DNA of 46,600 nucleotides, from the NCBI GenBank assembly GCA_017619975.1, contig JAFZRH010000046.1, forward strand, positions 1-46,600, written 5' to 3'. Below are positions 13,614 through 21,463 of the stretch, piece by piece (positions within the stretch are counted from its first letter, which is position 1; the number at the start of each line of letters is the position of its first letter). The notes under the pieces are model-generated. The model saw only the letters and a program-made list of their open reading frames with translations. It was not told the DNA's origin and searched no databases. Position numbers and translations under genes: made by a program. Origin of the DNA: Lachnospiraceae bacterium (GTDB lineage: Bacteria > Bacillota > Clostridia > Lachnospirales > Lachnospiraceae).

Positions 13614-15584
13614 ATGAGATTACAGCTGAGAAATATTACCGTAAAATACGAAAACAACGTTATTCTTGACCGAATCAATTTTGAGATTCGCGACAGTGAA
13701 AAAATCGCCGTCGTGGGCCGGAACGGCTGCGGGAAAACCACGCTCTTAAAGGCCATCACGGGAGAAGTCGAAACCGCCAACCTTTCCAGCGACGAAGACT
13801 CGGGCATCTTTCTCTCCGGAAAGCAGAGCATCGGCTGCCTCAAGCAGGTGAGTTTTGAGGACGGCAGCATCTCGGTCGGAGACGAGATCCGGAAAGTGTT
13901 TGCGCCTGTTTTCGAAACGGAAAAACGGATGCACGAAATAGAGGACCGGCTTACCGGCCAGGATGAAAAACTCCTGGGAGAGTATCACAATCTCCAGAAA
14001 AAGATGGAATCACTGAGCGGCTACACCTGGAAACAGGACATGGAGATCATGTTCCAGAGCTTCGGCTTTGCCCTGTCGGACCTGGAACGGCCGATCGGCA
14101 CTTTTTCCGGCGGACAGCAGACGAAGGTGGCTTTTATCAAGCTCCTGCTTTCCCGCCCGGACATCATGCTTCTGGACGAGCCGACGAACCACCTGGACCT
14201 GCCTGCCATCGAATGGCTTGAGAAATACCTGAAAAAATATGACAAGGCGGTGGTGATCGTTTCCCACGACCGGATGTTCCTGGACAATGTCACGGACGTC
14301 ACGTATGAGATCGAGTATCATCACATGAAGCGCTATCCGGGGAACTATTCGGCTTTTGTGAAGCAGAAAGAACTGGCTTACGAAAAGCAGGAAAAGGATT
14401 ACGAAGCCCAGCAGAAAGAGATCAGGCGCCTCACGGAGTGGATCGAGAAGTGGAAAAACACGCCCACGAAGGTCGCCGCCACCCGTTCGAAGCGCATGGC
14501 GATCGAGCACATGGTGAAAGTCGAAAAGCCGCAGCGCTTCGACACCCGGACCTTCAAAGCCCTCTTCACGCCGAAATGCGAAAGCTATCACGACGTGCTG
14601 GACGTGAAAAAACTGGTGATCGGCTACGATAAGCCGCTTGCCGAAGTATCCTTCCTCCTCACGAAAGGCGAGCGGCTTGCCGTGATCGGGGAAAACGGAA
14701 AAGGAAAATCCACCCTGCTGAAAACGCTGATCGGCGAGATCCCCCCGTTAAGCGGGAAAGCACGCTTCGGGATCAACGTTCAGTTCGGTTACTATGACCA
14801 GCAGCGCGCCGTGGTGAACGACGGGGATCCGAATGAAAGTATCCTGCAGAACTTCTGGAATGCCTATCCTGACCTGTACCGGGAGGAGGTGCGTTCGGCG
14901 CTCGGCGCGTTCCGCTTTACCGGGGAAGACGTGGAAAAGGCGATGGGACTTCTTTCGGGCGGGGAAAAAGTGCGGCTGGAGCTCTGCAAAATGTTCTACG
15001 CCAAGCCGAATCTCCTGATCCTGGACGAACCGACCAACCACATGGACATCAAGGGGAAAGAAGCGCTGGAAGACATGCTGAAAGCCTATGCCGGCACCGT
15101 CCTCTTTGTCTCCCACGACCGGTATTTTATCCGGCAGGCGGCGACCGGCATCCTGGAATTTGATACAAACGGCGTCCGCAAGTATGCCTGCTCCTATGAC
15201 GAATACCTGGCAGAAAAGGAAAAACGGGACAAGGGAATCATTACGGACGGGCCTGCCGAAAAGAAAAAAGCGCCCGCTCCCGTCCCGACTCTGGATGACG
15301 TATTTGACAAGCGGACGTATTACAACCCCGGGAAGATCCGTTCCCGTCTGGAGACACAGCTAAGCACCTTGGAACGGAAGCTTTCGGAAAGCGAGGAAAG
15401 GGCCGCAGAGCTGAAGATGCGGCTTGCCGACCCGGAGATTGCTTCGGACTATAAAAAGCTGATGGAGCTCGAGGAACAGCTTTCACAGGAAGAGCAGGAG
15501 CAGGAAACGATTCTGGAACGGATGCTGGAAGCAGAAACGGAGCTTGACGAGCTGAATGAAAAAGCTCCGAAGAAAAAGCCGTAG
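13614..15584 (+). CDS. ABC-F family ATPase
   Basis: A 656-residue soluble protein with two ATP-binding domains and no membrane segments. NBD1 has Walker A GRNGCGKTT (about 35-43), signature FSGGQQTKVAF and Walker B LLDEPTNHLD. A long charged linker (about 250-320) follows, the P-site tRNA interaction motif region of ABC-F proteins. NBD2 has GENGKGKST, LSGGEKVRLEL and LILDEPTNHMD. A C-terminal coiled coil (about 575-650) recalls Uup. ABC-F proteins act on the ribosome; some confer antibiotic protection, others are translation factors, and motif reading cannot separate these. I prefer the ATG at 13614; a GTG at 13581 would add 11 residues and overlap the YitT stop. Both sites have weak Shine-Dalgarno sequences. 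Confidence 0.92.
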   Translation: MRLQLRNITVKYENNVILDRINFEIRDSEKIAVVGRNGCGKTTLLKAITGEVETANLSSDEDSGIFLSGKQSIGCLKQVSFEDGSISVGDEIRKVFAPVFETEKRMHEIEDRLTGQDEKLLGEYHNLQKKMESLSGYTWKQDMEIMFQSFGFALSDLERPIGTFSGGQQTKVAFIKLLLSRPDIMLLDEPTNHLDLPAIEWLEKYLKKYDKAVVIVSHDRMFLDNVTDVTYEIEYHHMKRYPGNYSAFVKQKELAYEKQEKDYEAQQKEIRRLTEWIEKWKNTPTKVAATRSKRMAIEHMVKVEKPQRFDTRTFKALFTPKCESYHDVLDVKKLVIGYDKPLAEVSFLLTKGERLAVIGENGKGKSTLLKTLIGEIPPLSGKARFGINVQFGYYDQQRAVVNDGDPNESILQNFWNAYPDLYREEVRSALGAFRFTGEDVEKAMGLLSGGEKVRLELCKMFYAKPNLLILDEPTNHMDIKGKEALEDMLKAYAGTVLFVSHDRYFIRQAATGILEFDTNGVRKYACSYDEYLAEKEKRDKGIITDGPAEKKKAPAPVPTLDDVFDKRTYYNPGKIRSRLETQLSTLERKLSESEERAAELKMRLADPEIASDYKKLMELEEQLSQEEQEQETILERMLEAETELDELNEKAPKKKP

Positions 15585-15613
15585 ACAGGTCCGTCCGGAC
15601 CCGGACAGAAAAG

Positions 15614-15666
15614 AAAAGCCCCAAAAGCCTTTTTCCGGAGAGAATCAGTGCTTTTCGGGCTTTTTT
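15614..15666. terminator. Bidirectional terminator between convergent genes
   Basis: Arms AAAAGCCCCAAAAGC (15614-15628) and GCTTTTCGGGCTTTT (15650-15664), one mismatch, with T-runs on the right and A-runs on the left. It serves the ABC-F gene and the convergent dehydrogenase. Confidence 0.75.
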
Positions 15667-15685
15667 GGGGCAGAAACGCCGGCCG

Positions 15686-16846
15686 TCAGAACGCGGCCTG
15701 ATAGATTTTGACGATATCTTCTTTCTTCAGCGGTACGTAGCAGCCTTCGCAGCCGGCGGCCGCCTTTTCGGCCATAATCTCAAATTTCTCCTGTGTGGTG
15801 ATGCCGACCTCGCGCAGCGTCATCGGGATCTCAAGCGCGTCTTTGAAAAAGCGGCGCGTGCGTTCGATGGCTTCGCGTGCGTTCAGCCATTTGTCGGCTT
15901 TGGGATCAAGATCCCAGACGTTGACGCCGTATTCGGCGAATTTGTCCACCGTGTCCGCGGAGAGCACATATTCCATCCAGTGCGGTGTGAGGATCGCGAG
16001 TCCCTGACCGTGGGTAATGTCGTAGAAGGCGCTCAGCTCGTGCTCCATCGGGTGGACGCACCAGTTTACACCGCAGCCGGCATTTAAGGTCCCGTTGATG
16101 GCCCAGCTGGAGGCCCACATCAGATTGGCGCGGGCTTCGTAATTTTCGGGATCTTTCAGGGCGACGGGGCCGTAATGAATGCAGGTCTTTAAGACCGCTT
16201 CGCAGAAGCGGGCCTGCAGGAAGCCTTCCTCGGTGGTGAAATAGTTTTCAAAGGTGTGGCTCATGATATCCGCGGTGCCGGCCGCCGTCTGCCGACGGGA
16301 GACCGAAAAGGTGTAAGAGGGATCCAGGATGCTCATCTTCGGCGTGAACAGAGGCGAACCGGTGCCCCATTTTTCATTGCGGGACAGATCGCTGATAACG
16401 GCAAAGGAATCCATCTCGGAGCCTGTGGCGGCGATCGTCAGCACGGCATAGACGGGCAGAGCGGCTGTGATCTTCGACGGGTCGATGACCAGATCCCAGG
16501 CGTCTCCGTCGTATTTCGCACCGGCCGCGGTGACCTTCGCGCAGTCGATCACGCTGCCGCCGCCGACGGCCAGCACCATATCGATGCCGTTTTCTCGGCA
16601 GAGGCGGACGCCTTTTCTGACGGATTCGATGCGGGGGTTCGGCTCCACGCCGGAAAGCTCAAAGACGCCGAGCCCGGCTTCGCGCAGGATCTTCAGGACG
16701 TCGTCATAGAGTCCGGAGCGTTTGATGCTGCCGCCGCCGTATACCAGCAGGACCTCGGATCCGCTTTCTTTGAGCTCGCGCAGCCGTTTCAGCTGGCCCT
16801 GACCGAAGTGGATGCGGGTCGGTATTTCAAAGGTGAAATTGTACAT
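15686..16846 (-). CDS. Iron-dependent alcohol dehydrogenase (YqhD/butanol-dehydrogenase type)
   Basis: A 386-residue group III alcohol dehydrogenase that reduces aldehydes with NAD(P)H. The nucleotide-binding GGGSVID is at about 95-101 and YGGGSIKRSGLYDDV near 36-50. Metal ligands are D193, H197, H265 and H279 (GTADIMSH, CVHPMEH, ITHGQG); their spacing matches YqhD-type enzymes. The start at 16846 is set by GGAGGAATACCC directly upstream on the minus strand. A longer open frame upstream of it has no ribosome-binding site and no homologous sequence. It is the only minus-strand gene in the window and is divergent from the YhhN gene. Confidence 0.93.
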   Translation of the reverse strand: MYNFTFEIPTRIHFGQGQLKRLRELKESGSEVLLVYGGGSIKRSGLYDDVLKILREAGLGVFELSGVEPNPRIESVRKGVRLCRENGIDMVLAVGGGSVIDCAKVTAAGAKYDGDAWDLVIDPSKITAALPVYAVLTIAATGSEMDSFAVISDLSRNEKWGTGSPLFTPKMSILDPSYTFSVSRRQTAAGTADIMSHTFENYFTTEEGFLQARFCEAVLKTCIHYGPVALKDPENYEARANLMWASSWAINGTLNAGCGVNWCVHPMEHELSAFYDITHGQGLAILTPHWMEYVLSADTVDKFAEYGVNVWDLDPKADKWLNAREAIERTRRFFKDALEIPMTLREVGITTQEKFEIMAEKAAAGCEGCYVPLKKEDIVKIYQAAF

Positions 16847-16880
16847 GGGTATTCCTCCGGAAGCGATGATTCTTATGCAT

Positions 16881-16909
16881 AGCTTACCGCCCCCGGCAAA
16901 CCTTGTCAA
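16881..16909 (-). promoter_or_regulatory. Promoter of the alcohol dehydrogenase
   Basis: On the minus strand: TTGACA (16909-16904), 17 bases, TAAGCT (16886-16881). The -35 is consensus; the -10 is weak, suggesting activation or tight control. Confidence 0.6.
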
Positions 16910-16921
16910 GAGGCCGCTTTC

Positions 16922-16946
16922 CGGGATCCGGCTGCGGCGGATCCCG
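16922..16946. promoter_or_regulatory. Inverted repeat between divergent promoters
   Basis: CGGGATCCG-gctgcgg-CGGATCCCG: perfect 9-base arms centred between the -35 boxes of the two divergent promoters. Possible operator, or a chance hairpin. Confidence 0.4.
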
Positions 16947-16954
16947 CATAATTC

Positions 16955-16983
16955 TTGCAATAGATCCGGAAATATGGTATTTT
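16955..16983 (+). promoter_or_regulatory. Promoter of the YhhN/lipid-kinase operon
   Basis: TTGCAA (16955-16960), 17-base spacer, TATTTT (16978-16983). Confidence 0.7.
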
Positions 16984-17006
16984 AGGCAGGAAAGGAAGAC
17001 GCGGAT

Positions 17007-17666
17007 ATGGTTTTTCTCAAATACGGGTTGCTTTGCCTCTTTTTTCTGTCGGCGGGCATCCATTTATACGCTTCGGCCAGACAGGATAAAAAGCTGCGGA
17101 ATCAAACCAAACCTTTTATCCTCCTGTTTCTGCTGGGCTTTTACTGCTGTGCGGCGGATCCCGTCATGGCGACCGTTGTATTGGCGTTATTGTTCTCCTG
17201 GCTCGGCGATCTGCTGCTGATCAAAAAAGGCACAAAGTGGTTTGCGGCCGGCGGGGTCGCCTTCATGATCAGTCATATTTTCTTTATCGTCAGTTATCTG
17301 AAGCAGACCGATTTCGGATCGGTTCCGGTTTTGGCGGCCGTTCTGCTGATCGCGGCTTTTGTAACGGCCGCGCTGATCCTGTTTCACTATCTGCGGCCGC
17401 ATCTGCCGAAAGCGCTGTTTTATCCGATGCTGGCCTATCTGATCCTGAACGGCCTGATGAACTGCTTCGCCTGGTTCCGCTCTCTGACGATCGGAGGTCT
17501 GGCAGGGCTGATCACCGCCGTCGGGGCGCTGCTGTTCTTTGTTTCCGATTCTTCGCTTTTCTTTGTGCGTTTCCACAAGGAAAGCCGGCTGAAAACACAT
17601 TTTCTGGTCATGCTGACCTATTCCCTCGGCGAATTTCTGATCGTCCTGGGGCTGATCATGGGATAA
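17007..17666 (+). CDS. YhhN family membrane protein (lysoplasmalogenase-like)
   Basis: A 219-residue protein that is almost entirely membrane helices (about eight). Family landmarks are LLFSWLGDLLLI (about 70-81, with the conserved Asp), GGVAFMISHIFFI and VSDSSLFFVRFHKE near residue 175. YhhN/TMEM86 proteins include lysoplasmalogenases, which cleave the vinyl-ether bond of lysoplasmalogens; many anaerobic Clostridia make plasmalogens, so that activity is plausible but not proven. The gene is 12 bases upstream of a diacylglycerol-kinase-like gene, suggesting a lipid-metabolism pair. Confidence 0.88.
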   Translation: MVFLKYGLLCLFFLSAGIHLYASARQDKKLRNQTKPFILLFLLGFYCCAADPVMATVVLALLFSWLGDLLLIKKGTKWFAAGGVAFMISHIFFIVSYLKQTDFGSVPVLAAVLLIAAFVTAALILFHYLRPHLPKALFYPMLAYLILNGLMNCFAWFRSLTIGGLAGLITAVGALLFFVSDSSLFFVRFHKESRLKTHFLVMLTYSLGEFLIVLGLIMG

Positions 17667-17678
17667 GGAGGTCTCCCG

Positions 17679-18488
17679 ATGAAATATTATCTGTACAATC
17701 CGCTGGCCAATAACGGGATCCGGACGGAAGTCGCCGGCGCGCAGCTGATCGATGCGACCGGACTGGATTATGCGGCTTTCTTCCGGGATCTGAAGGAAGA
17801 AGACGAAGTCGTGCTGATCGGCGGCGACGGGACCGTCAATTATCTGATCAATCATGTCGACTGCGAAAAGCTGCGCAGCAAGGTTTATCTGCTGGCGAAC
17901 GGGACCGGCAACGATTTCCTGCGTGATATCGGAGAAAAGCCGGGCACGGAGATCCTGCTGAATCCGTATCTGACAAACCTGCCCACCGTTCGGGTAAACG
18001 GTCTGGAGCGGAAATTCATCAACAACATGGGCTTCGGCATCGACGGCTACTGCTGTGAAGTCGCGGACCGGATCAAGGCAAAGACGCCCAATAAAAAGAT
18101 CAATTATACCGGGATCGCGGTCAAGGGACTGCTGTTCCACTTTAAACCCTGTCATGCAGCGGTGGAAGTGGACGGTGTGACGCATGAATTTGATCATGTA
18201 TGGCTGGCACCGGCCATGAAAGGCCGCTTTTACGGCGGGGGCATGATGATTGCTCCGCAGCAGGACCGCGCCTCGGATCAGCTGAGCGTTGTGATCTACC
18301 GGAGCCGCTCGAAGCTGAAGGCGCTGATGAACTTCCCTTCGATCTTTGAGGGCAAACATGTGGAGAAGCCCGATCTGACCTGTGTTCTGACCGGGAAGAA
18401 GATCCATGTTAAATTTGCCCGCCCCTGCGCGGCGCAGATCGACGGCGATACGGTCCTGAACGTCACGGAATACACGGCCGAGCTGTAG
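17679..18488 (+). CDS. Diacylglycerol kinase-family lipid kinase
   Basis: A 269-residue cytoplasmic kinase of the DAGK catalytic family (DgkB/YegS-like). GGDGT is at residues 48-52 and GTGNDF at 75-80, the ATP and substrate-binding motifs; a C-terminal beta-sandwich domain follows (NNMGFGIDGYCCEVADR; APAMKGRFYGGGMMIAP). The N-terminus is short: MKYYLYNPLANNG replaces the usual longer first strand. AAGGAGG lies 8 bases before the ATG. It is likely cotranscribed with the YhhN gene. The substrate may be diacylglycerol or another lipid alcohol; the sphingoid-base product suggested by the 1-3 kb operon is a speculative alternative. Confidence 0.9.
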   Translation: MKYYLYNPLANNGIRTEVAGAQLIDATGLDYAAFFRDLKEEDEVVLIGGDGTVNYLINHVDCEKLRSKVYLLANGTGNDFLRDIGEKPGTEILLNPYLTNLPTVRVNGLERKFINNMGFGIDGYCCEVADRIKAKTPNKKINYTGIAVKGLLFHFKPCHAAVEVDGVTHEFDHVWLAPAMKGRFYGGGMMIAPQQDRASDQLSVVIYRSRSKLKALMNFPSIFEGKHVEKPDLTCVLTGKKIHVKFARPCAAQIDGDTVLNVTEYTAEL

Positions 18489-18544
18489 AACTGCTTTGGC
18501 TGAAGGACGGCATTGACCAGACGGATCAGAGAAAACGGCCTGTC

Positions 18545-18573
18545 TTGACAGACGCCGTCTGTTCCTGTATGAT
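18545..18573 (+). promoter_or_regulatory. Promoter of the Thr/Pro-repeat lipoprotein
   Basis: TTGACA (18545-18550), 17-base spacer, TATGAT (18568-18573). Confidence 0.82.
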
Positions 18574-18601
18574 AAAAAAGATCTGTTCATAATCAGCGGA
18601 A

Positions 18602-18621
18602 GCAGCCGCCTCTGCGGCTGC
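18602..18621 (+). other. Leader hairpin
   Basis: GCAGCCGC-ctct-GCGGCTGC, a perfect 8-base stem near the expected 5' end of the transcript, followed by a purine-only leader with GAAGGAG. It could protect the 5' end; it has no T-run, so it is not a terminator. Confidence 0.5.
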
Positions 18622-18655
18622 GGAAGAAGGAAGAAAGAAAAGAAGGAGAAGAAAG

Positions 18656-19660
18656 ATGAAGAAAGCAATTGCAATACTGACAGCCCTTGCCCTGGTAGTC
18701 GCGATGGCGGCCTGCGGCGAGAACGTGATTCCTACAAAAGCACCGACGGAACCGGAGACCACGGCGGCAGCGGCTCAGACGACCGAAGCTCCGAAGCCTG
18801 CTGAAACGACCGAAGCTCCGAAGCCTGTCGAGACGACCGAAGCTCCGAAGCCCGTCGAGACGACGGAAGCTCCGAAGCCCGTCGAGACGACGGAAGCCCC
18901 GAAGCCCGTCGAGACGACCGAAGCTCCGAAGCCCGTTGAGACGACGCCGGCGGAAACGACGCCCGAGGTGACGGTCCCGGCGGAAACGACGCCGGCCGCG
19001 CCGGTCGCCGGCAAAGAAGAGTATTACAAAACGTATCTGGGCAGTGAGGATATGAAGCCTCTCAGCGAAACGGTGCGGACTGCCATGCTGGTGGAAGGCG
19101 CAGAACTCTATGCGATGACTTACGGCACCGGTGTGGTAGTCATCGAAGCGGAGGGCGGCAAGCTTGAACTTTACGGAGAAGAAAGCAAGCTGTACGCGCA
19201 TATTTATTTGAAACCGCAGGACGGCAATGAAGGAGAAGACAACTGGTACGTCTGCGAGATCCCCGAAGGCGAGGATCCGTTCGACAGTTTCGGCGGCTCC
19301 GGAGATATCCTGACAGGCGTCGATCCCGAAAGCGCTGTCCTGACATATCTGGAAAGCTTTACCGAAAACGGCGTCGAATATGACCGCCTGCTGATGACAG
19401 CGCCGGAAGGTGCCGCGGATCCGGATTCGCCGCAGGAGGCGTATCTGACCGTTAAAGCCGATACGCATGAAGTCGTTCGCATGGAGATGGAAATGAACGA
19501 TCCGGAGAATCCCGATGTCGTACAGGGCGCTCTGATTGAGTTCCTGGAGGAGGGTTCGCTGGGGATCCCCGAAGGGATCACCCCGGAGGAAGGTGATTAT
19601 CAGACGATTCTCATGTCGGTGTTCATGGGCATGATGACGCTGATGAGTGACTTTATGTAA
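18656..19660 (+). CDS. Lipoprotein with TTEAPKPVE tandem repeats
   Basis: A 334-residue exported lipoprotein. The signal peptide ends in the lipobox AMAAC with C20. Residues about 40-95 are six tandem copies of the nonapeptide TTEAPKPVE (27-bp DNA repeats at 18779-18940), followed by further Thr/Pro/Glu-rich sequence to about residue 120. This probably forms an extended stalk through the wall. The C-terminal soluble domain (about 122-334) has no family I recognise; it contains EEYYKTYLGSEDMKPLSETV and an alternating acidic beta pattern that recalls small LolA-like or regulatory lipoproteins. It has its own promoter and terminator, so it is monocistronic. Confidence 0.87.
   Translation: MKKAIAILTALALVVAMAACGENVIPTKAPTEPETTAAAAQTTEAPKPAETTEAPKPVETTEAPKPVETTEAPKPVETTEAPKPVETTEAPKPVETTPAETTPEVTVPAETTPAAPVAGKEEYYKTYLGSEDMKPLSETVRTAMLVEGAELYAMTYGTGVVVIEAEGGKLELYGEESKLYAHIYLKPQDGNEGEDNWYVCEIPEGEDPFDSFGGSGDILTGVDPESAVLTYLESFTENGVEYDRLLMTAPEGAADPDSPQEAYLTVKADTHEVVRMEMEMNDPENPDVVQGALIEFLEEGSLGIPEGITPEEGDYQTILMSVFMGMMTLMSDFM
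18779..18940 (+). repeat. Six 27-bp in-frame tandem repeats
   Basis: Six units of ACGACCGAAGCTCCGAAGCC plus 7 more bases, differing mainly at synonymous third positions. Being a multiple of three, copy-number change would alter stalk length without breaking the frame. Confidence 0.93.
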
Positions 19661-19681
19661 AAAGCGTTCGGCGCTGATCCG

Positions 19682-19716
19682 GGCCTATTTCTCCTCTTTC
19701 GGAGAAATAGGCCTTT
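19682..19716 (+). terminator. Terminator of the repeat lipoprotein
   Basis: Perfect 13-base stem GGCCTATTTCTCC (19682-19694) / GGAGAAATAGGCC (19701-19713), six-base loop, then TTT. Confidence 0.88.
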
Positions 19717-19756
19717 CTAATTCCCTGCCGTGACCGCTTTATTTCCCCGGCCTTTC

Positions 19757-19765
19757 TGCTACAAT
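19757..19765 (+). promoter_or_regulatory. Extended -10 promoter of the TM2 gene
   Basis: TG-c-TACAAT (19757-19765), same form as at 10509; no clear -35. Confidence 0.5.
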
Positions 19766-19795
19766 GAGGGCAGAAAAAGAAAGGAGGAACTGGCC

Positions 19796-20188
19796 ATGAC
19801 AGGAAGATGCGTTATTTGCGGAGCCCCGCTGGAGGGCAGCGTCTGCAGCTATTGCGGGACCCCGGTACCGGGCAGCCGGAAGACGGCGGAGAACAGCCGC
19901 TTTGAACAGAGAGCGCGGCGGACGGAACCGAAGAGAGCTTCGGAAAAGACCGTGGCCAGCTCCCGGAATAAATGGGTGGCTCTTGTTCTGTGTCTGACCG
20001 TAGGGTGGCTCGGAATTCATCGCTTCTACGTCGGAAAGATCGGAACAGGGATCCTGTACTGGGTGACCAAAGGCTTTTACGGGGTCGGCGTGATCGTAGA
20101 CCTGATCCTGATCCTGACAGACAGATTTGAGGATGCGCAGGGACTGCCTTTACGGGCAGACGGCGCAGCGGCAAAAGAGGGGGCCTGA
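19796..20188 (+). CDS. Zinc-ribbon TM2-domain membrane protein
   Basis: A 130-residue protein. The N-terminal zinc ribbon has two CxxC pairs (CVIC at about 5-8, CSYC at about 17-20). A basic linker leads to a TM2 domain (about 60-115): KWVALVLCLTVGWLGIHRFYVGK with the conserved G-x-H-R-F-Y, and GILYWVTKGFYGVGVIVDLI. TM2 proteins are small two-helix membrane proteins of unclear function. The start at 19796 is fixed by AAGGAGG (19781-19787); the longer open frame upstream contains the promoter. The stop lies inside a hairpin GAGGGGGC/GCCCCCTC (20177-20184/20193-20200). Confidence 0.9.
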   Translation: MTGRCVICGAPLEGSVCSYCGTPVPGSRKTAENSRFEQRARRTEPKRASEKTVASSRNKWVALVLCLTVGWLGIHRFYVGKIGTGILYWVTKGFYGVGVIVDLILILTDRFEDAQGLPLRADGAAAKEGA

Positions 20189-20228
20189 AAAAGCCCCCTC
20201 GAAAACGGGACAGAAAGGAAACGGCAGT

Positions 20229-20897
20229 ATGATTTTCGGAAGAAAAGGGAGAAATGACGGTGTGATCCGTTTTACGGACGAAGGAAGAAATCTGGTCATT
20301 TATCGTTACGGATCGGACAGCCGGGATCTGCTGCTTTTGCCGGGGTCCCGGATCCGGGTCGAGGAAGGACAGGCCATCGCGTTTATGGCCGGCCATGAAC
20401 TGGCCGACGTTTTCGATAAAGGACTCTATCTCCTGACGCCGGAGAACTTCCCGATCCTGGCGGAAAAAAGTCCGTTCCGGATGCGGCCCGTCCGGCCGGT
20501 CCGGGCAGAGCTGTATTTCATCAATATGCAGCCGGTCACGGAAAGAAAATGGGCGACCCGGTCGCCGGCGCTGGTGCGGGAAGAGGGGAGGAACCTTCTG
20601 GTCCGCGCCTACGGAACGTACGATTTTCAGGTGACGGACGCGATCCCCTTCATGCTGGAGGTCTTCCGCAGCCGCGGCTTCCAGACGACGTATGAGATCG
20701 TAAGCTTCCTGCCGACCCTGATCGCGGGGGCTTTTGCCGCGACGGTCAGTGAACTGAGGATGCCGGTGCCGGAGATCATCAATCATCCCTGGGAGATCTC
20801 GTCCCTGGTCTGCCGCAAGGCCAATCAGTCAGCCGCGCCGCTGGGACTGGAGATCATGAACGTGATGATCGAAGGTGCCAGCCTGCCGGACGAATAA
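20229..20897 (+). CDS. SPFH-domain protein (virion-core-like family)
   Basis: A 222-residue protein without obvious membrane helices. The pattern LLLLPGSRIRVEEGQAIAFM, then LYLLTPENFPIL, then RAELYFINMQPVTERKWAT matches the bacterial SPFH proteins often annotated as virion core protein-like. Members of this family are usually longer and carry a C-terminal zinc ribbon or TM2-type partner; here a separate zinc-ribbon TM2 protein is encoded 40 bases upstream, so the two may act together at the membrane. The ATG at 20229 has AGAAAGGAAACG upstream. The hairpin in the 40-base gap may tune the ratio of the two products. Confidence 0.82.
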   Translation: MIFGRKGRNDGVIRFTDEGRNLVIYRYGSDSRDLLLLPGSRIRVEEGQAIAFMAGHELADVFDKGLYLLTPENFPILAEKSPFRMRPVRPVRAELYFINMQPVTERKWATRSPALVREEGRNLLVRAYGTYDFQVTDAIPFMLEVFRSRGFQTTYEIVSFLPTLIAGAFAATVSELRMPVPEIINHPWEISSLVCRKANQSAAPLGLEIMNVMIEGASLPDE

Positions 20898-20942
20898 GGC
20901 GGAGCCTGTTCCGCGGCCGGCGCCGCGGGAGAGGGAAAGACC

Positions 20943-21425
20943 ATGAAAGCAGTGCAGACGGAACAACAAAAAAAGAGACAGCTGATCCTGTTCCTGGCAC
21001 TGGATGTGCTGTGGATCGGCTTTATTTTCTGCCGTTCTCTTCAGACGGCGGACCGGTCTATGGCGGAAAGCGGCCGGATCCTCGCCCTGGTGCGGAAGAT
21101 CCTTCCGTTTATGACCTCGTTTCTGATCCGCAAACTGGGGCATTTCACGGAGTTTCTGATCCTGGGGGCCCTGTTTTGTCTGACCGGCCGCAGCGTGCGG
21201 CGCCTGCGGGACGGGAACGCTTTTCACCTCGGTTTTCTTTATCCCGCGCTGGCGGGACTTCTGGTCGCTGCCGGCGATGAAAGCATCCAGCTGGGGGTGG
21301 AAGGCCGCAGCGGCGAGATCCGGGACGTACTGATCGATTTTTCCGGGGTGCTTTGCGCGCTGCTGCTGGGGCTGCTGCTTGAGGCGCGGCGAAGGAAAAA
21401 GGCTGCGCCGCCGAAGAGCGGGTAA
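20943..21425 (+). CDS. VanZ-like family protein
   Basis: A 160-residue protein with about four membrane helices and the VanZ-like signature: [16 protein letters not shown] (about 61-76) and [25 protein letters not shown] (about 113-137; a D-E-x-x-Q...R-x-x-x-x-x-D pattern). The function is unknown in most members; VanZ itself gives low-level teicoplanin resistance, and an unrelated glycopeptide cluster is not present here. It follows the SPFH gene by 45 bases in the same orientation. Confidence 0.9.
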   Translation: MKAVQTEQQKKRQLILFLALDVLWIGFIFCRSLQTADRSMAESGRILALVRKILPFMTSFLIRKLGHFTEFLILGALFCLTGRSVRRLRDGNAFHLGFLYPALAGLLVAAGDESIQLGVEGRSGEIRDVLIDFSGVLCALLLGLLLEARRRKKAAPPKSG

Positions 21426-21463
21426 CGCGCTGCCGCACCGCGGAAACGGAGAAAGGAGTTATT

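Noticed and set aside
15686-18674. Long minus-strand open frames opposite the lipid kinase and YhhN genes (to about 500 codons).
   Set aside because: They lack ribosome-binding sites, have Gln/Arg/His-rich composition typical of antisense reading of GC-rich codons, and oppose clearly recognisable genes.
18779-18940. Regular repeats that could suggest a CRISPR array.
   Set aside because: The units are contiguous without spacers, in frame and translated as TTEAPKPVE; no cas genes are nearby.
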